Assembly: GCA_003640385.1 (NCBI GenBank)
Contig: RCAB01000076.1
Span: 124,001-188,000 of the forward strand
Direction: 5' to 3'
DNA: 64,000 nucleotides
Source of the DNA: Setaria digitata
Lineage: Eukaryota > Nematoda > Chromadorea > Rhabditida > Setariidae
Shown here: piece after piece, positions 24,328 to 37,900 of the stretch
Layout of the letters: the number at the start of each line of letters is the position of its first letter
Numbering within the stretch: the first letter of the stretch is position 1
Notes under the pieces: generated by a model
What the model saw: the letters and a program-made list of their open reading frames with translations, nothing else
Told to the model about the DNA's origin: nothing
Databases searched by the model: none
Program-made: the position numbers and the translations under genes

Positions 24328-26621
24328 TCGGCTTGTTGATCTAAGTTCCTTAAAGACTGGATAATGACTACTTCTATCGTATATTTTATTCCTTTATGAA
24401 AGTGCTAGAAGTTGTTATTCCATTTTATTACTACTTAAAAAATCAAGTTTAATTATGGGGCTTAAGCAAATATATGCTAATATGTTAAATACTAGGAAGT
24501 TCAAAAATGAAGTATTCTTGTTTTGCTATGTTACTTTGTCCAGACAATTATATAATTGCTCTTATCATCGAATTTTTCAAGTATTCTTTCCATCTTTTTC
24601 TATTTTCACATAGCAGCATAATGTTATTTCAAGCTGCTGCATTCTCAGTAAATGTAGCTATAACGTAGATGTATCGAGAACAGCAGGAAACTGCCCTTCT
24701 TTCAACTCAGACCTTAGTATTATATATTAGCAGTAATCATGTCAAAACTTTAGAACGGTGAAACTATCTATAGGTGAAGAGTAGTACGAAAAAAACTAGC
24801 CCATATAATTGTTTTAATTGGAAGATGAGTCCAAACAATTTTTAATTAAGTAAAAATTTAGAATTGTACACACTTTGGAAAGTATACGAGTAAATGAATC
24901 ATGTTTGAAGTGAGAAGAAGAAGAGTTTCGCTAACATTTAGAATGATCATTTGCTCCGAAGATAGAATGAGGGGAGAGGAAGAGCGAATTCATAATGAGG
25001 GAATGTAGTACATTTTCGAAGCGTGAATTTGACTGATATGATTTGAATAAGCATTAGGAAGTGATCTCGGAAAGCAGTGAAGTCAAGAGAGAAATGAGAG
25101 AGTTGGAGCTTGGCATTCGAATGAGTATATTTTCCTATTTTGTTGGAAGTTAGCTTCGAGAAGGATTGCCACTTAGCTTAGAATTATTGTTAGCTTTTAC
25201 TCATGTGTATGTTCACATCAGTGTAATGCAAATCTCTGCCACTTGATGAGTGAACAGCAATTCGCTTATTGTACCTTCACAAACTGCTCATTTTTCTTTC
25301 TTTTTTTTTTGCAAGTATTTTTACACTTCCGCAGATTTCAGACTCAGTTGCCTCATTCGCATTCTTAAACACGGCAAGTAGTATTATTGCTGTAAGGTGC
25401 CCCATGGTGACATTAGTAGCTTGGCATTTAATTAACAGTTACGATTCACCAATCGTTAATTGGAAAAGCGGAATTGTTAATTAAAATTTGATTAGTGAAG
25501 AACTGATGTGTGATATTGATTGAGACAATAAAGTGCTCGGAATGGAATTCAGTTTGTGGCATTCGTGTTAACTAATGTCACCGCATCTGTACTGGATTCT
25601 GTTTCCCTTTTTTTCTTTTTCTTCAATAAATTAGCTTAAGATTTGATATGCACAACATTTCCAAGGTAAATAGCCCATTATTTGTTATCAGATGTGAATG
25701 GATGGAAAGTCACTTATAACAAAAACAGCTGATAACGTTTCGCACTCTATTCAGTATGAGTGATAAATGTGATAAGCATAATTCCGGTATGCTGAGCTGA
25801 GATATTCGATCCTTCAAGAGTTCAGTTACTTCAAATGTTCCGTTTCAGTAGACCTAAGCATCTGAGAAATGCCACAGTGACATGTCACCATTCGCTGAAG
25901 GGTGACACGCTGAACTGATACTAGATCCATAAAAACTGCTAAAATGCAGATGAAGGGAGATGATTAGCAAATAATCGATTGCGAGCACGTTGAAAATGGC
26001 AGAATTCTCTCTGTTTGAGAGAGTTTTCCTCTCTCAAATATTTGCTTTGCCATTGGGCGGTTAAGCTAGACTCATCACGTTTCCCAGCAATTACCTATCA
26101 CTAATTACTGATCACTCTCCTCGCCTTCCCGATAGCAAATGGAATTATTCAGTGATGCCGATCCACTTATCACCACCTGCTATTTTGTGTCACCTTTCTA
26201 TTCCATGACAGGAGGAGCACTTAAGTGAACCTATTATAGACCAAGGTGATAGAAATGCTCTGCTGTATCATTGGTGATAGCAAAATGATCAGTTAATGAG
26301 GGAACAATTCAGATGTTATCTGGAGGCAATTACACAACACAGAGTAGAGAGATGGTGTATTGTTGGGACAATTCCCGCAAGAATTGACGCCAACAGCACG
26401 TTGGGATGGACATCCTTATCCATCCACAACTCAGATCTATCCCTCTGCTACTGCTCTTCGCACTCCTGTCACCTTCCTATTCGTATTCCGTCTCGTCTTT
26501 GTGTTCGTTCCTATTTGTGCTCGTTTACCGTTCGCGTATACAGTGTTCAGTTCCGTGTTTGCCTCTGGCATTGCAGTAATCCTAGGCTGGATCTACATCT
26601 ATTGAGGTCAGACAACTTTAC
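24328..26621. other. Intergenic region between gro-1 and feh-1
   Basis: About 2.3 kb with no supportable exon. Single open frames such as the one at 26296-26637 lack codon bias, conserved motifs and partner exons. The stretch contains a perfect 10-bp hairpin at 26014-26038. A splice-acceptor-like GGTCAG at 26606-26611, ten bases before the feh-1 ATG, could be a trans-splice site. The region presumably includes the feh-1 promoter. Confidence 0.5.
26014..26038. repeat. Perfect 10-bp hairpin (TTTGAGAGAG, 5-base loop)
   Basis: TTTGAGAGAG at 26014-26023, loop TTTTC, then CTCTCTCAAA at 26029-26038. It lies about 580 bases upstream of the feh-1 start codon. Partner CTCTCT bases just before it could give a competing fold. 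No function is known. Confidence 0.6.
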
Positions 26622-29600
26622 ATGGCAGCCTCGGTAACCTTTGAACAGGAGCCAAAAAATGAAGCGGGATGCATGTTAACAACAAGGATGCATCCACATT
26701 GTACTGCCGGGAAAGTGAAGAGGTAAGGTGTTTGCGATACGTTAGGGGTGGAAATTAGTTACTTTCTCTTGGCCACAAACAATAACATCCGATACTTAGG
26801 GACGAAGTAGAAGACCGCGATCAGGAGGAGTACTATTACCTGGATACCGTACCCGAAACAAATACTCGAACCTTCTTTGATACCATCAAAGTTACTACCA
26901 CCATACCACCAGAAAATATATGTGTAAGTCATTTGAGCCGAAAATTCAGTATCTGCGAGATTTTCATATGTAGTCATATTCAACCTGGAACTTACTAAAC
27001 CGAACCAGCTGATACGAGGTAACTGGTGCTAGAGAGATCTTGCTTGGATGTGGCATGGTAAAAAGGTTAGACTGATGCTGAAGAGTGTCATAGGCAACAT
27101 TTCATGTGGTTAGATTGAGTGACTTCAAAGTAATCATCGAACAGTAGCTGTAGTTTATGGAACAGGAAGGAAGATATGCACTAGTCTCATCACACTACAG
27201 GTTGCTTCTCTCCTTCATTGCATTCTCAGAGAGACTACGAGAGCAGCACTGTGTTTGGGTTGAGATTGAAAAGAACTAGATCATTCTTGGGATGGTGTCA
27301 TACGATGAGGCTAGTCTAGTGAATTCTACGCTCAGCTGTCCTCCCTCTCTCTTTCCTACTTCCTCGTCCTTCAAGTGTTCCTCTTTTTGTGATTATTGAT
27401 TGTTTATTGTTTAATGAGGTGCTTGTTTATTGTAACTCGTCATACTGTTGTTTCGTAGGAACGTTGGTTCTAACTCCTAACACTGTTTAGTAATTACGTG
27501 GAAGTGCTCAAAGAACTGGAAAGAATAGCACGGATTGCGTGATCTGCCCGTGTAGCCTAGTCTGGGGTTGTGCAATCCGCACAGCTCCAGACAGCTTTTT
27601 CGAGGATTCTGATTGATTGAAGTTACTCGTCGAGAATGTTCATATCTTATCTTCGCTGTGACAGGCCACAGCCTATCAGTCATACTCTCTCTCTCTCTCT
27701 CTCTCTCTCCTTCTCCAAGCTGTTCATTTCCTTCCATGTAATAGATCATTATGTAAATAGTAACATTTACCTTTCCTACCCATGGCATTAGAATTCTCGG
27801 TATATACTAGTATATCCCGCATCTCGCAATATCACTGTTGCTGTCTCCATCTTTATCATCGGTGGTGAATTCCTCAGTGTATCCCTCTCACCGCTGGGTA
27901 GCACTTCCATCCAGGATTTCTTCGGTACAAATACAGTTTCATGTAATAAATTATTTGGATCTCTCTGTGTGTACTGCAGGAGTACCGATATAGCGGTAGG
28001 AAAGGAAGTGACTCTTTGACGGATTATTACCGAAGCGATTTCAGGAAAAGATTAAAGAAAGAGGAGGAAGAAGATTACAACAGCGAACAACAAGGTTGGC
28101 TTCAGCTTACTTAGCTTTAAAGCTCATTAAGATACCCATTCATCTCCCATGCAGCTTCTTTCGACGAAACCATCACCTCTGGATCCATCGTTTTGATGGA
28201 TATACAGGGTGTATTAAGCCTAAGCTTGAAAAGACAACCTTCAGAAGAAGGTTGTGGCTGGGCCTTAGGGTCGCGGCGGCATCAAGGCACTCGTCATCGC
28301 CTCAATGCAAAACATAGTACACGACAACGAGTAGTGGGGATCCTACTACTGCGCTGTTAACTTGGTTTCTAAGTTGTACCTTCCGGATTATCCACATGCA
28401 CTGTTTAACTGTGACTCGTAGTGTGATGCTCGGTTTACGAATAGAGTAGCCGAACATCCGGGTACAGGGGAGATGTAAACATCGGCTGAAGGCGTTTTGT
28501 TTTCAACCTTGTTTGCTGCTCTCGCAGTGTCTGTGGTTTCATCATGGTTGTATGATCAAGCTGTCATGGAGAAATTATTTTTTGGGAAATTGCGGGTGAC
28601 TCATTCCTGCAACTTATATCTAATGTTGCTGGAGATATTTCCCCAGTTCCCTACATTTTACCATTTTTTGCATATCATATTTTTTCTGCACTTTCAAATA
28701 TTAATCACGATGAATCCTTTTATCTCCATGCTTCATTTCTAATTTACAAAAAATTTTACATGGGTGGTATAAGTTATGCCAAATCGGAAATTTCCAGGTG
28801 AGAAAGACCATTGGATACGAATTCATCAGCAGAAGGGACAGGGTTCTAAACAAATCGAACAGGCTGACAGATATCTACAGCAAAAAAGTGCTTGCATGTC
28901 TGTTGATTATAGTGCATATGATTTTCAAGAATCACGAGCCGCGATAGATGCCGCTTCACGTGATAATGTGCGCATTCGACGTTGTGGCGACACTACAGTA
29001 GTCACTGAATATCGTGATCCTTATTCGTTCTATTGGCAGTTAGATCAAGCAAGACCTCAAGAGGAGGAAGCACTTAAGTTAGTTTATTTTGAATACGATC
29101 CTTCCCTTTACAGTATATGCTAAGGATTGTTAACTTTACGCTTGGGTACTATGTCGTGCAGTGCAGAAGCTTATTGGATTGACAAATTTAAAGTATTCAC
29201 CGCTTAAGTTGTAGCGAAGTAGTATAATTCCGCAAATGCACAGGTATATTAATAGCAGGGGAAACATCTGTGTGTTGATAAAGATTGAAATGCGAGGTAT
29301 TATGCCTTCTACAAAATAGATAAACAGTTGGTTTGTTTAGCTTATTCTCTGCTAAATAATTCCTCTACAAAGAAGGAAGTTCTGAAAAAGAAGGGTGTGT
29401 ATTTCTTGCAGACATCAATTGTTTTTCAGTTACAAACTTAAGTCAAATCAGATACATTCTTCAAGAAATACTTCCATTAGCTATCATGATAACTTAGTGG
29501 CTCATCAAAACTTTCATCACTTTCATTTTTACAGTATTTGTTTGTGATGATATACTGAGCAGTGAAATCTTTTGGTAGTCTAGTTACCTTAATTCAGCAA

Positions 29601-32600
29601 AGAGAACAGTTGAAGCAGCTAGAATTAACCATTCTTTTAATTCTATCCTACACTTCAACGAAGAAAGGAGTCGTCTTTTTTTAATATGAAAATTATACTC
29701 AACCGAACTTCCTGCTATATCGATTCCATTATATCACTTATTTCTATTAGAACAAATTAAGCTTTTCTTTTTATTTTTATCATATTAAGCTTTTTTATTA
29801 TTTTTTATTTTATTTTTTTTATTTATTTTTTTATTTTTCTTAATTTAACAATTAAGCTTTTATTTTTTATTTAAATACAATTTACCACCTTCCTGGCTCG
29901 TCAAACATAAGCATCCGTCTGTACACGCACAAATAAATTCATCATCTTTCTACATTGTATTTTACTTGACATATGATCAAGTTCCAAAATTACCAGACTA
30001 TTGTCAGTTATTCGACGTGAATTTTTTTCAAGGAAAATGAACGATTCTGTTATAATATCATTTAGGTCGAAAACTGTAATGACTATTTCAAATCACCCTT
30101 AGCTTATTCTTTGTTTTTATGCATAGTATAAAGTAGGGTAAGAAAAACTTTCGTTTTTTTCTCTTTTTATTTCTTAGTTTTCATTATTTTGCACTTCATC
30201 TCCCACTATTATTTGCTCAAAAAAATAACTCCACTTCCTCATTATTTTCATGCAGAGTGAAATAGACGACTCCATAGTACCTAGTCTGTAAAGAAATAAT
30301 TATTCCAGGCTACCACCACATACAGATTACGTCATCGACGAGGAAATCATAAATGATGCAGTCTTATCGCCAGACAGTCATGACAGTGGGATAAACGTCG
30401 AAGTGCAGTATAGCAGACCAATGCGATCCGATGATACTCCACCGGCAAAGCCACTTCCACTCGGATGGGAAAGGCATGAAGGCACGTGTGAATTTTTAGA
30501 TTTATTTGCTTCACTTTTTATCAAACTCCTAATCGATGAAGTGATCTCTAGAAAAGTGAGTTGCTTTTTTACTCAATTATGTTAAGGACATTGCCTTTAC
30601 TCCGTTATAACTTTACAAAATAAATGAATCTATCGAAACCAATTAATACTATTTTTTCAGATCCATCGGGCTTTTCCTATTACTGGCATGTAGATAGTGG
30701 GACGATACAGAGAGAACCTCCGGTAAAGATATTTGCTTGTAATTTGCTTGCAACACTTAAATTCATTAGCAAGGAATTTTTTTGGAATCTGTGAGATCTA
30801 AACTGTGTGGAACAAAATATTCATTGAACTTGACATTTTGTCTCTTGAACTCGATCTTCATATCTTTCCTGATCTGAAGTCATAACTGTTCGATTTTGAT
30901 TAATCAAGGCGGGAATTTGTCCCCTAAGTCCAGCAGTGTTAGATACACCGGTCACTTAAGATGTGTTAGTATGTTGACACCTTTGTCGTGTCATGTTTTA
31001 CATCCAAATGTATTTATTGTGATTCCACACAATTTACAACATTATCGAAATAACATTTATTCTTTCCAGTGCGAGGAATTGCCAATTGTACCAATTCCCG
31101 TGCAACCTGAGCTTCGTGATCAAGAAACTCAGGCGGATGTATTCCCATCAACTCTGCCTATCCAACAAGTTCTTCAGCTTCCGCCACAGCAACCGATTAT
31201 TGAGGAGCATGCATTCAAACAGACGACAACAAAGCGTTCTATCGACAATGATTTCAGTGATAACGATGATGATATTACAGGCAGGGTAAGTTTTCTAGAC
31301 CCATTTTTTAGAATTGATTTACGTGCTTGTCTTCATTTCTCACGGTAATAGACTTGTCAACAAATTAAATTTAAAGTTGATTTGTATCTTAAAGTTTTTT
31401 CAAAAAAGTTTACGAAAAGGGCTATATTATGTGCTAATATTGTTGGTTTCCTATTATGATTTTCAAATTACAGTGGGACTGGATAATCCTTATCTCTACT
31501 AAATATAGACCTGTTCATTGTATGAAAAAGATTGCTGATATGGTAAATCTTGAGTAGCTCGAGATACATTGTGAAGAGTCACACACGGGGGGTGATACGA
31601 ATCGAAAATGGTTTATTAGATCGAATCATAGTTTATCAGAAAGGTTTAAGCGTGATTCTTGTCTTCTAGGAAATCCTTGTATAAAAATTCTACACTGTAA
31701 GTTTTGAATTTTTGGACTAAGATGTGTTTATTTCGCTGTTTGCTAAAAATATTATATTTTCGGGGAATTTTACTTTGGAAAATTTAGTTCTGAAAACTGA
31801 ACGAGTTTTGGTCACATTAAATTTCTATTCATTTTAGCCGGTTCGGTTTGCTGTCCGTTCTTTGGGCTGGACTGAAATTCCGGAAGAAGATTTAACCACC
31901 GAGAAAAGTTCACGAGCTGTTAACAAAGCCATTGTGGATCTGAGCACTGGTCGGAACGATATTCTGGATAATATTTCAAAATGGGGAGATGTACGTAAAT
32001 GGTTTGATTTCTAAAAAAAAAAAAAAAAAAGAAGATTTTGATTCGTTGGTTATCTTATAGTTATTTCCACTTTAATAGAGACCTCTTATACCTATTTTTA
32101 AACCAGAATTGTCAATGACTTTCAGGGTCGAGAGCTTATCATGGAATTAGACGACAATGACCTGACGCTGGTTGACCCTGATACGATGTCTGTGGTGCAT
32201 TCTGAACGAATGCAAAATATTCGAGTTTGGGGAGTTGGACGTGATAACGGCCGGTAAGTTATAGTCTATTTTCTAGATATCTAGTATACGAAACACTCGT
32301 AGCCGGGATAAAGCAGCTGTTAAGTTTGCTATACATCTTAATAAGCACTTAGGCAGCTAGAAATACCTAAGATATTGTGCATACCTCTTGAATGTTTCCT
32401 ATGGTATCAGTGTCAAAAGAAATTTTTTAATGCCACAATTAATGAAATTTTTTTAGAGATAAATCAGAATAACTTTTAATTTGAATTATTGTAGCCAGAT
32501 AACATCTGTCACCATTTCTCCCTTTCTCTAAATTATGTTAATATGACCTTTTTGGCATTGCTACAGTGACAGGTAATTTTTCATGGCTTTTGTCCAATAA

Positions 32601-34917
32601 ATGATATTAAGACTCTCATTCAGTCATCGTATTTTTTTCCTTAGCTCCGAAAATGTCGGAGCCAGGATGTTTTTTTCTTTCTTTATTCTCTTTTTTTTTT
32701 TAAAGCAAAAAGCAGAGGCTGGGTTTTCATTTTCTAGCATATTATAATTTGTTTTTCTCCGAAGATTCTGTTTATTCGATTCGAATTAACGTAAAAAAAT
32801 TAGTTGATGTCAATGATTATTCATGTAAAACATAAGAACTAGTCGGATTAAGCTTACGTGTGCTTAACTATCTTCTATGATAAGGCATCCTGGCTACGAA
32901 TCATTGATTTATATGTGCTTTGTTATGTTTTTTGAGACTGCTACATTTATTGTGTATGTAAAACTGTCAAGTATAGAATTTAGGGCAGAAAAATCATATC
33001 ACATTTGGGAATGCCGTTCGTGCACGCGCTAACTTTATGTTGTGGCTTTTTATTGTTAAATTTATAAAATTTCAGTTGATTATTTTTTACTAATTAAAAG
33101 TTTCAGGGATTTTGCATACGTGGCGCGAGATCGAAATTCGCGTCGTTTCATGTGTCATGTGTTTCGTTGTGATACACCTGCACGGACAATCGCAAACACT
33201 CTACGTGATATCTGTAAACGACTAATGCTTCAGCGGCGACCAAATAGCCTTGGTTCTTTAGACTGTGGTGAAAGGAGGCTCGTTACCAGTCAGTTTATAC
33301 CTCTTCATTTATTTATTGAAGAAAAAAAAACAAATTATGAAAACAAAAAAGAAGGAACAGAATATAAAGCAGTACATTCGGTATCTGCAGGAGATATGTA
33401 TTTGCCAACCCCAATTGAGGAGCCGAAAAAGACCATTCGATGCCATTTCCTTGGCGTTACGCAGGTACCTCGAGCCACTGGTATTGAAGTTTTGAACGAA
33501 GCAGTCGATCGACTTGTATCACAGGTTAGCAGCACATAACTTATCTATTATGGTCAAGAACAGGATCGGATGTGCGGAAGTTTAATCTGTATTTTAGCGG
33601 AACCATTTATTTGTTTCATCAGTTTTTTTTCCTCATTACAAAAAGAGTAATTTGAGCTTTAATTCATTCATTTGTAACTAAGTATCTTATTTTGGTTATT
33701 GCTAAATTTATTGGGAACTTTTTCTGGAAATTAGAAAAGAAAAGACATGGATTCGAAAATCAGGGACATATAGAGTATGTAGAAATTAATCCTACAATGC
33801 ATACCAAAATTGTTTGTGATAGAATTATCACTTAGTATTTTTGTAGGTTCGTTCAGACAGGTGGATATTAGCGAATGTCTCCATAGCTCCTTCAACAATA
33901 ATAATAACAGAAGTAAATGGTAATCAAATTGCTCAGTGCAGGGTGCGGTACTTATCATTTTTAGGAATCGGACGGGATATAAAGTAAGTCGGTTTTTCTT
34001 CGGCGGATTTCAGGACCAGAAAATTATTTGTTCATCTTCATTTGCATCGCTGTTGACTCACTGAATTAATTTAATAGATTTCCTTTTTTATATTAGCTTT
34101 TTTGTTTAGGCCGTATCTCGAAGAAAAAAAAAATAAAAGGAGGAAAAAAAAGAAAAAAGAACTAAAACACTGAAAAAATTCTTTTATGTTATCTTAGATG
34201 AGGTTTCATATATCTTAGATCGTGTTGTTTATTATTAAACGACTTTCGATGCCTTATAAAGTGGTGGAAGTGCAGTTTATTGTAATATCTTTAGAAGTGG
34301 TCCTGAAATTTGNGATCGTGTTGTTTATTATTAAACGACTTTCGATGCCTTATCAAGTGGTGGAAGTGCAGTTTATTTTAATATCTTTAGAAGTGGTCCT
34401 GAAATTTGAAATTTTCATTAACAGAGAACCGATTATTATGAAAAAGCAAACGGGGCTATTTTTTAGGCATTGTGCTTTTATAATGAGCACATCATCAGAG
34501 AATTTTATGTGCTATGTGTTCCACGTGGAACCGTCCGCTGGTCCAATGGCTAAAACTATTGAAGCTGCATGCAAATTACGATATCAGAAAGTTCTTGATG
34601 CTCATGCTAGCGGACGAACACCATCTAATGGGAAAGTTAGTTACTTTTTCCAAGCATCCTATTATATTTATAAGAATCATTTCTTAATTAATATTGGGTG
34701 CTATCCAAAGTTCTCGTCGCATCGCTTTAATATAACAGAGAAAGGGAACACTTCATCACAGATAAGTCAAATATTTTGCGCATTTTTTTTTCCCTCTGTA
34801 TTCCACATCATGTAATTATGCAGACTACTGATACAGATGTTTTTTTAGGGTTGGAGTGAATCGCTATGGAGCGTGATTGGTAACATGCGTGATCGTTTTT
34901 CGACATCATCACGCTGA
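26622..34917 (+). CDS. feh-1: Fe65-like adaptor (APBB family): WW domain and two PTB/PID domains
   Basis: Exons: 26622-26722, 26800-26923, 27980-28094, (28155-28208, optional), 28798-29077, 30309-30481, 30661-30722, 31070-31285, 31838-31990, 32126-32253, 33107-33288, 33391-33524, 33847-33983, 34467-34635 and 34849-34917 (TGA). Phases agree; about 680 residues without the optional exon. The N-terminus is acidic and poorly conserved. The WW domain is near residues 252-285 (LPLGWERHE then YYWHVDSGTIQREPP) and has Arg where the second Trp is expected. PTB1 includes FAVRSLGWTEIPEEDL, IRVWGVGRDNGR and DFAYVARDRNSRRFMCHVFR; PTB2 includes RCHFLGV, CRVRYLSFLGIGRDIK, HCAFIMS and KTIEAACKLRYQKVLDA. Family members bind the cytoplasmic tail of APP-like proteins through PTB2 (C. 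elegans FEH-1 binds APL-1). The junction 30481|30661 uses a GC donor, or a GT donor at 30488. Exons 1-3 are tied to the gene by phase and absence of stops, less firmly than the rest. Confidence 0.93.
27685..27710. repeat. (CT)13 microsatellite
   Basis: Uninterrupted CT dinucleotide run inside the feh-1 intron 26924-27979. The remainder of that 1.06-kb intron has no supportable exon. Confidence 0.85.
29756..29879. repeat. T-rich low-complexity array with a recurring ATTAAGCTTTT unit
   Basis: About 120 bases of nearly pure T and A in which ATTAAGCTTTT recurs three times (near 29756, 29784 and 29851), each followed by a T-rich stretch. It lies in the 1.23-kb feh-1 intron 29078-30308, which otherwise has no coding signal. 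It looks like a degenerate tandem expansion. Confidence 0.6.
34218..34408. repeat. 95-bp direct duplication around a single N (probable assembly join)
   Basis: Positions 34218-34312 and 34314-34408 are nearly identical (differences at TATAAAG/TATCAAG and TATTGTAA/TATTTTAA), separated only by N at 34313. The duplication lies in the feh-1 intron 33984-34466 and does not affect coding exons. Confidence 0.85.
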
Positions 34918-37900
34918 CTTTCTGTCATTTTATCATTTGCTGTATTGCAGATAAAAACTTGCTTTCATAATTTTTTCATTGCAAACTGTTATGCTGAGGT
35001 GAACATAAAGCCAGAAAACGGAAAAGTATATTTACTACTGTACTGCTGTGATATTCGCTTACTAAAAACATATGAGTAAGAGAGAATAAGATGATTTGCA
35101 TGGTACTGAGATTTATTGAAAAAAAATCTGAACATATTCTTTGTCTCCCATATTGCAACAAATCTCTTTGCAAACTACTTTTCTCGTAATTTTGAATCGC
35201 GTTATCCCTCGGAACTAACCAATCTGAAGTGCTAATATTAAATACCAGCTACTCACTATGGGTAGCAAATGAAATGTTACTTGCGCGAAACTTCTTAAAT
35301 ATATGTAATTATGAGGAAAATTTACCCTCTGAAATTTGAGAAAGAATTAGCAAGAAAATTTTTTGTTCGGATACGTGTGTTCTATAATTCAGATGTTTTG
35401 GTTTACCTATATATTATAGGGAATCGTTTTTTTTCCTATTTCCAGAGTCCAACTAAGTGGATGAGTTGATTATTTTCAGGAACTTTGTGCTGTGTTTCAG
35501 TTTTTTTCACAAGTACCAATCCTAAGGAGATAATCATCGTCATTGTTGTGATTGCTGGAATGGAATTTATTTTGGGGTNTTATATATTATAGGGAATCGT
35601 TTTTTTTTCCTATATCCAGAGTCCAACTAAGTGGATGAGTTGATTATTTTCAGGAACTTTGTGCTCTGTTTCAGTTTTTTTCACAAGTACCAATCCTGAG
35701 GAGATAATCATCGTCATTGTTGTGATTGCTGGAATGGAATTTATTTTGGGGTAACAGGGGGTGAGACTTTTTAAATTTGAAATGGTTGCAGAAGTACAGT
35801 AGGATAGAACTGCTGCACTGTTGCTTCAGTGATCTTCAACAAATAAAACTATTGCAAAATGCAGTTAATATAATAGCAATCTGAAGATATTTCATAAAGT
35901 ATAGAAATAAACGCCAGGGCAAGAGCTGCAACAATTTTAGTAGCAAATGATTAGTTATGTATCAGTACGATAATTTTATGGCTTAGTATCATCATGTGCA
36001 CTCAAAAATTGATCAGTCCGTCAGATGTGATCAATTACATGCAAAGGAAATTGAGATAATGTAGAATTGGAACAGGAATCAGTAGGGTCAACGAAAACGA
36101 GCTATTTTTGGAAGGGGAAGTAAATTGAAAGTTTAGTAAGCATAAATTTAATGGTGCAAATATTTGTGTTACGATTTCTGCTCTTTCGATTTTCTTTCAT
36201 TTCTATTATGATTGATGTCACATTCACTACCTTTTCCTGATTATCACTGTGAAGAGAGGTTAGTCTAGGAATTTCAACTCTAATTCAATGAGCTAAATAG
36301 AAGCAACTGAAGCAGTTTCTACTGATTGGCTTCGAAAAGCAATGCTTTCTTACGATTGGAATTAATGAATGAGTTTAATTCAAACGGTGATTCGTGGATG
36401 AAACAGAACTGTAGAATGAGAAGGACGTTTATTCACTGTTATTGGATTCCTGTACCGTCTTGATTCACATGAGTGGTAGTCGGCAAACTTTGGCGAGGAT
36501 TTCTTGGAAAAAGGATAAATGCAGAAGGCGGACCAGCTATTTCCGATACATTCCGAAATCATAATGATTATCACTTTGAAGTTTATTGTTGCTATCTCCC
36601 TAGTTCATTTCATCATTTCAAGCAGCTTGAAATGGAGATTTAATTGATATTTCAAAAATGAAAAGAATTTTAAACCCTGAATTTTAAAATTTCTTACTGT
36701 GGATATAAATGAAACTAACAAATTCGCATAAAAAGAATGTAAAGTGCCATGAAATTTTATAAAAGGAAAGGATTTTAAAAATAAAAGATTAGTGTTCAGT
36801 TTTCAATACTTCCTAATTGTATTCAAAATTTCCATGTGTGTTATCAGTATCAGGAATGATTAGCACTTTACATGTGCTATCAGTATAAATATGCCAATCT
36901 TTTCATTTTCGATTTTAGGCAATCTGTATCCATCCATTTCATAACCATTATTCATCTTCTTTATCAATAGTGATTATCATGAGTTAAGAAGTAACAATAG
37001 TTAAGTTTCATCAAATAACTAGTGTTTTATATTCAGGATAAGATATTTGTTGTCGAGATAAAAGATAAGAAGTGTTACTGAAGTGTGAAGTGAGGCATAT
37101 TCGGTAAGCCAGACTAGTATTTTCTTGGCCATTTCTCAGAGGCGCCTGAAAGAAATGCTATGAGGCTATAATTATGGATTGAATTAGATGCATGTGTCAG
37201 AAAATAATTTACTCTATCACAATTTCGACATGGTGATCAATTCTATTTGTGAGATAGGATGGATTCCCGACGGTATGAAGGATCATTTGGACCAATGACT
37301 CTTCTGATGCGCTGCGTCCCTTAATCCGACATTTCGTCATTTTGAAATCTTTGAATTTTTACTAATACTATGCAGTGACCATCTGTCATGACCTCGTTAA
37401 AGCCTCAGTATGATAAATCTAATCGGACGTACTAGTACAAAGTGTGAGTGTAACTTCACATACTTTACCCAATGATAATATTTCATTTTAAGAACTAAAC
37501 TTCCAGTGATGGGAGAAAGATTTTTGTGAGCCAATTGTTAATAAAAAAAGTTGCAGCAGTGGCTTTTAATGATGATATTTCATGATTTTGGACTCAATTA
37601 CTTGATATTCACGTTAATCAGGATCATACTTCAGCAGAATGTAGAGGCAAAGATATGCTGACAGATATCAAAATATCATTAGATCACTTCGTTTTAGAGA
37701 TTACTTTTTAATTTCAAAGGATGGTTTTTTCAACAGATTCAAAAGGCTTGAGAAATTTTTGTTAATGATGCTACCACAACGCGCTTCCTAGCTTTTCATC
37801 GTGACTAAAGTTTCAGATAAGCGAAAATTAGAACAAAGTGATATCTAAATACAATATATGACAACAACTGATTAGCCATACTTAGACAGAAGAAAAAGCT

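Noticed and set aside
26296..26637. 113-codon plus-strand open frame overlapping the feh-1 start
   Set aside because: Composition rich in Cys, Ser and Arg, no motif and no splice partners; it overlaps the feh-1 first exon in another frame.
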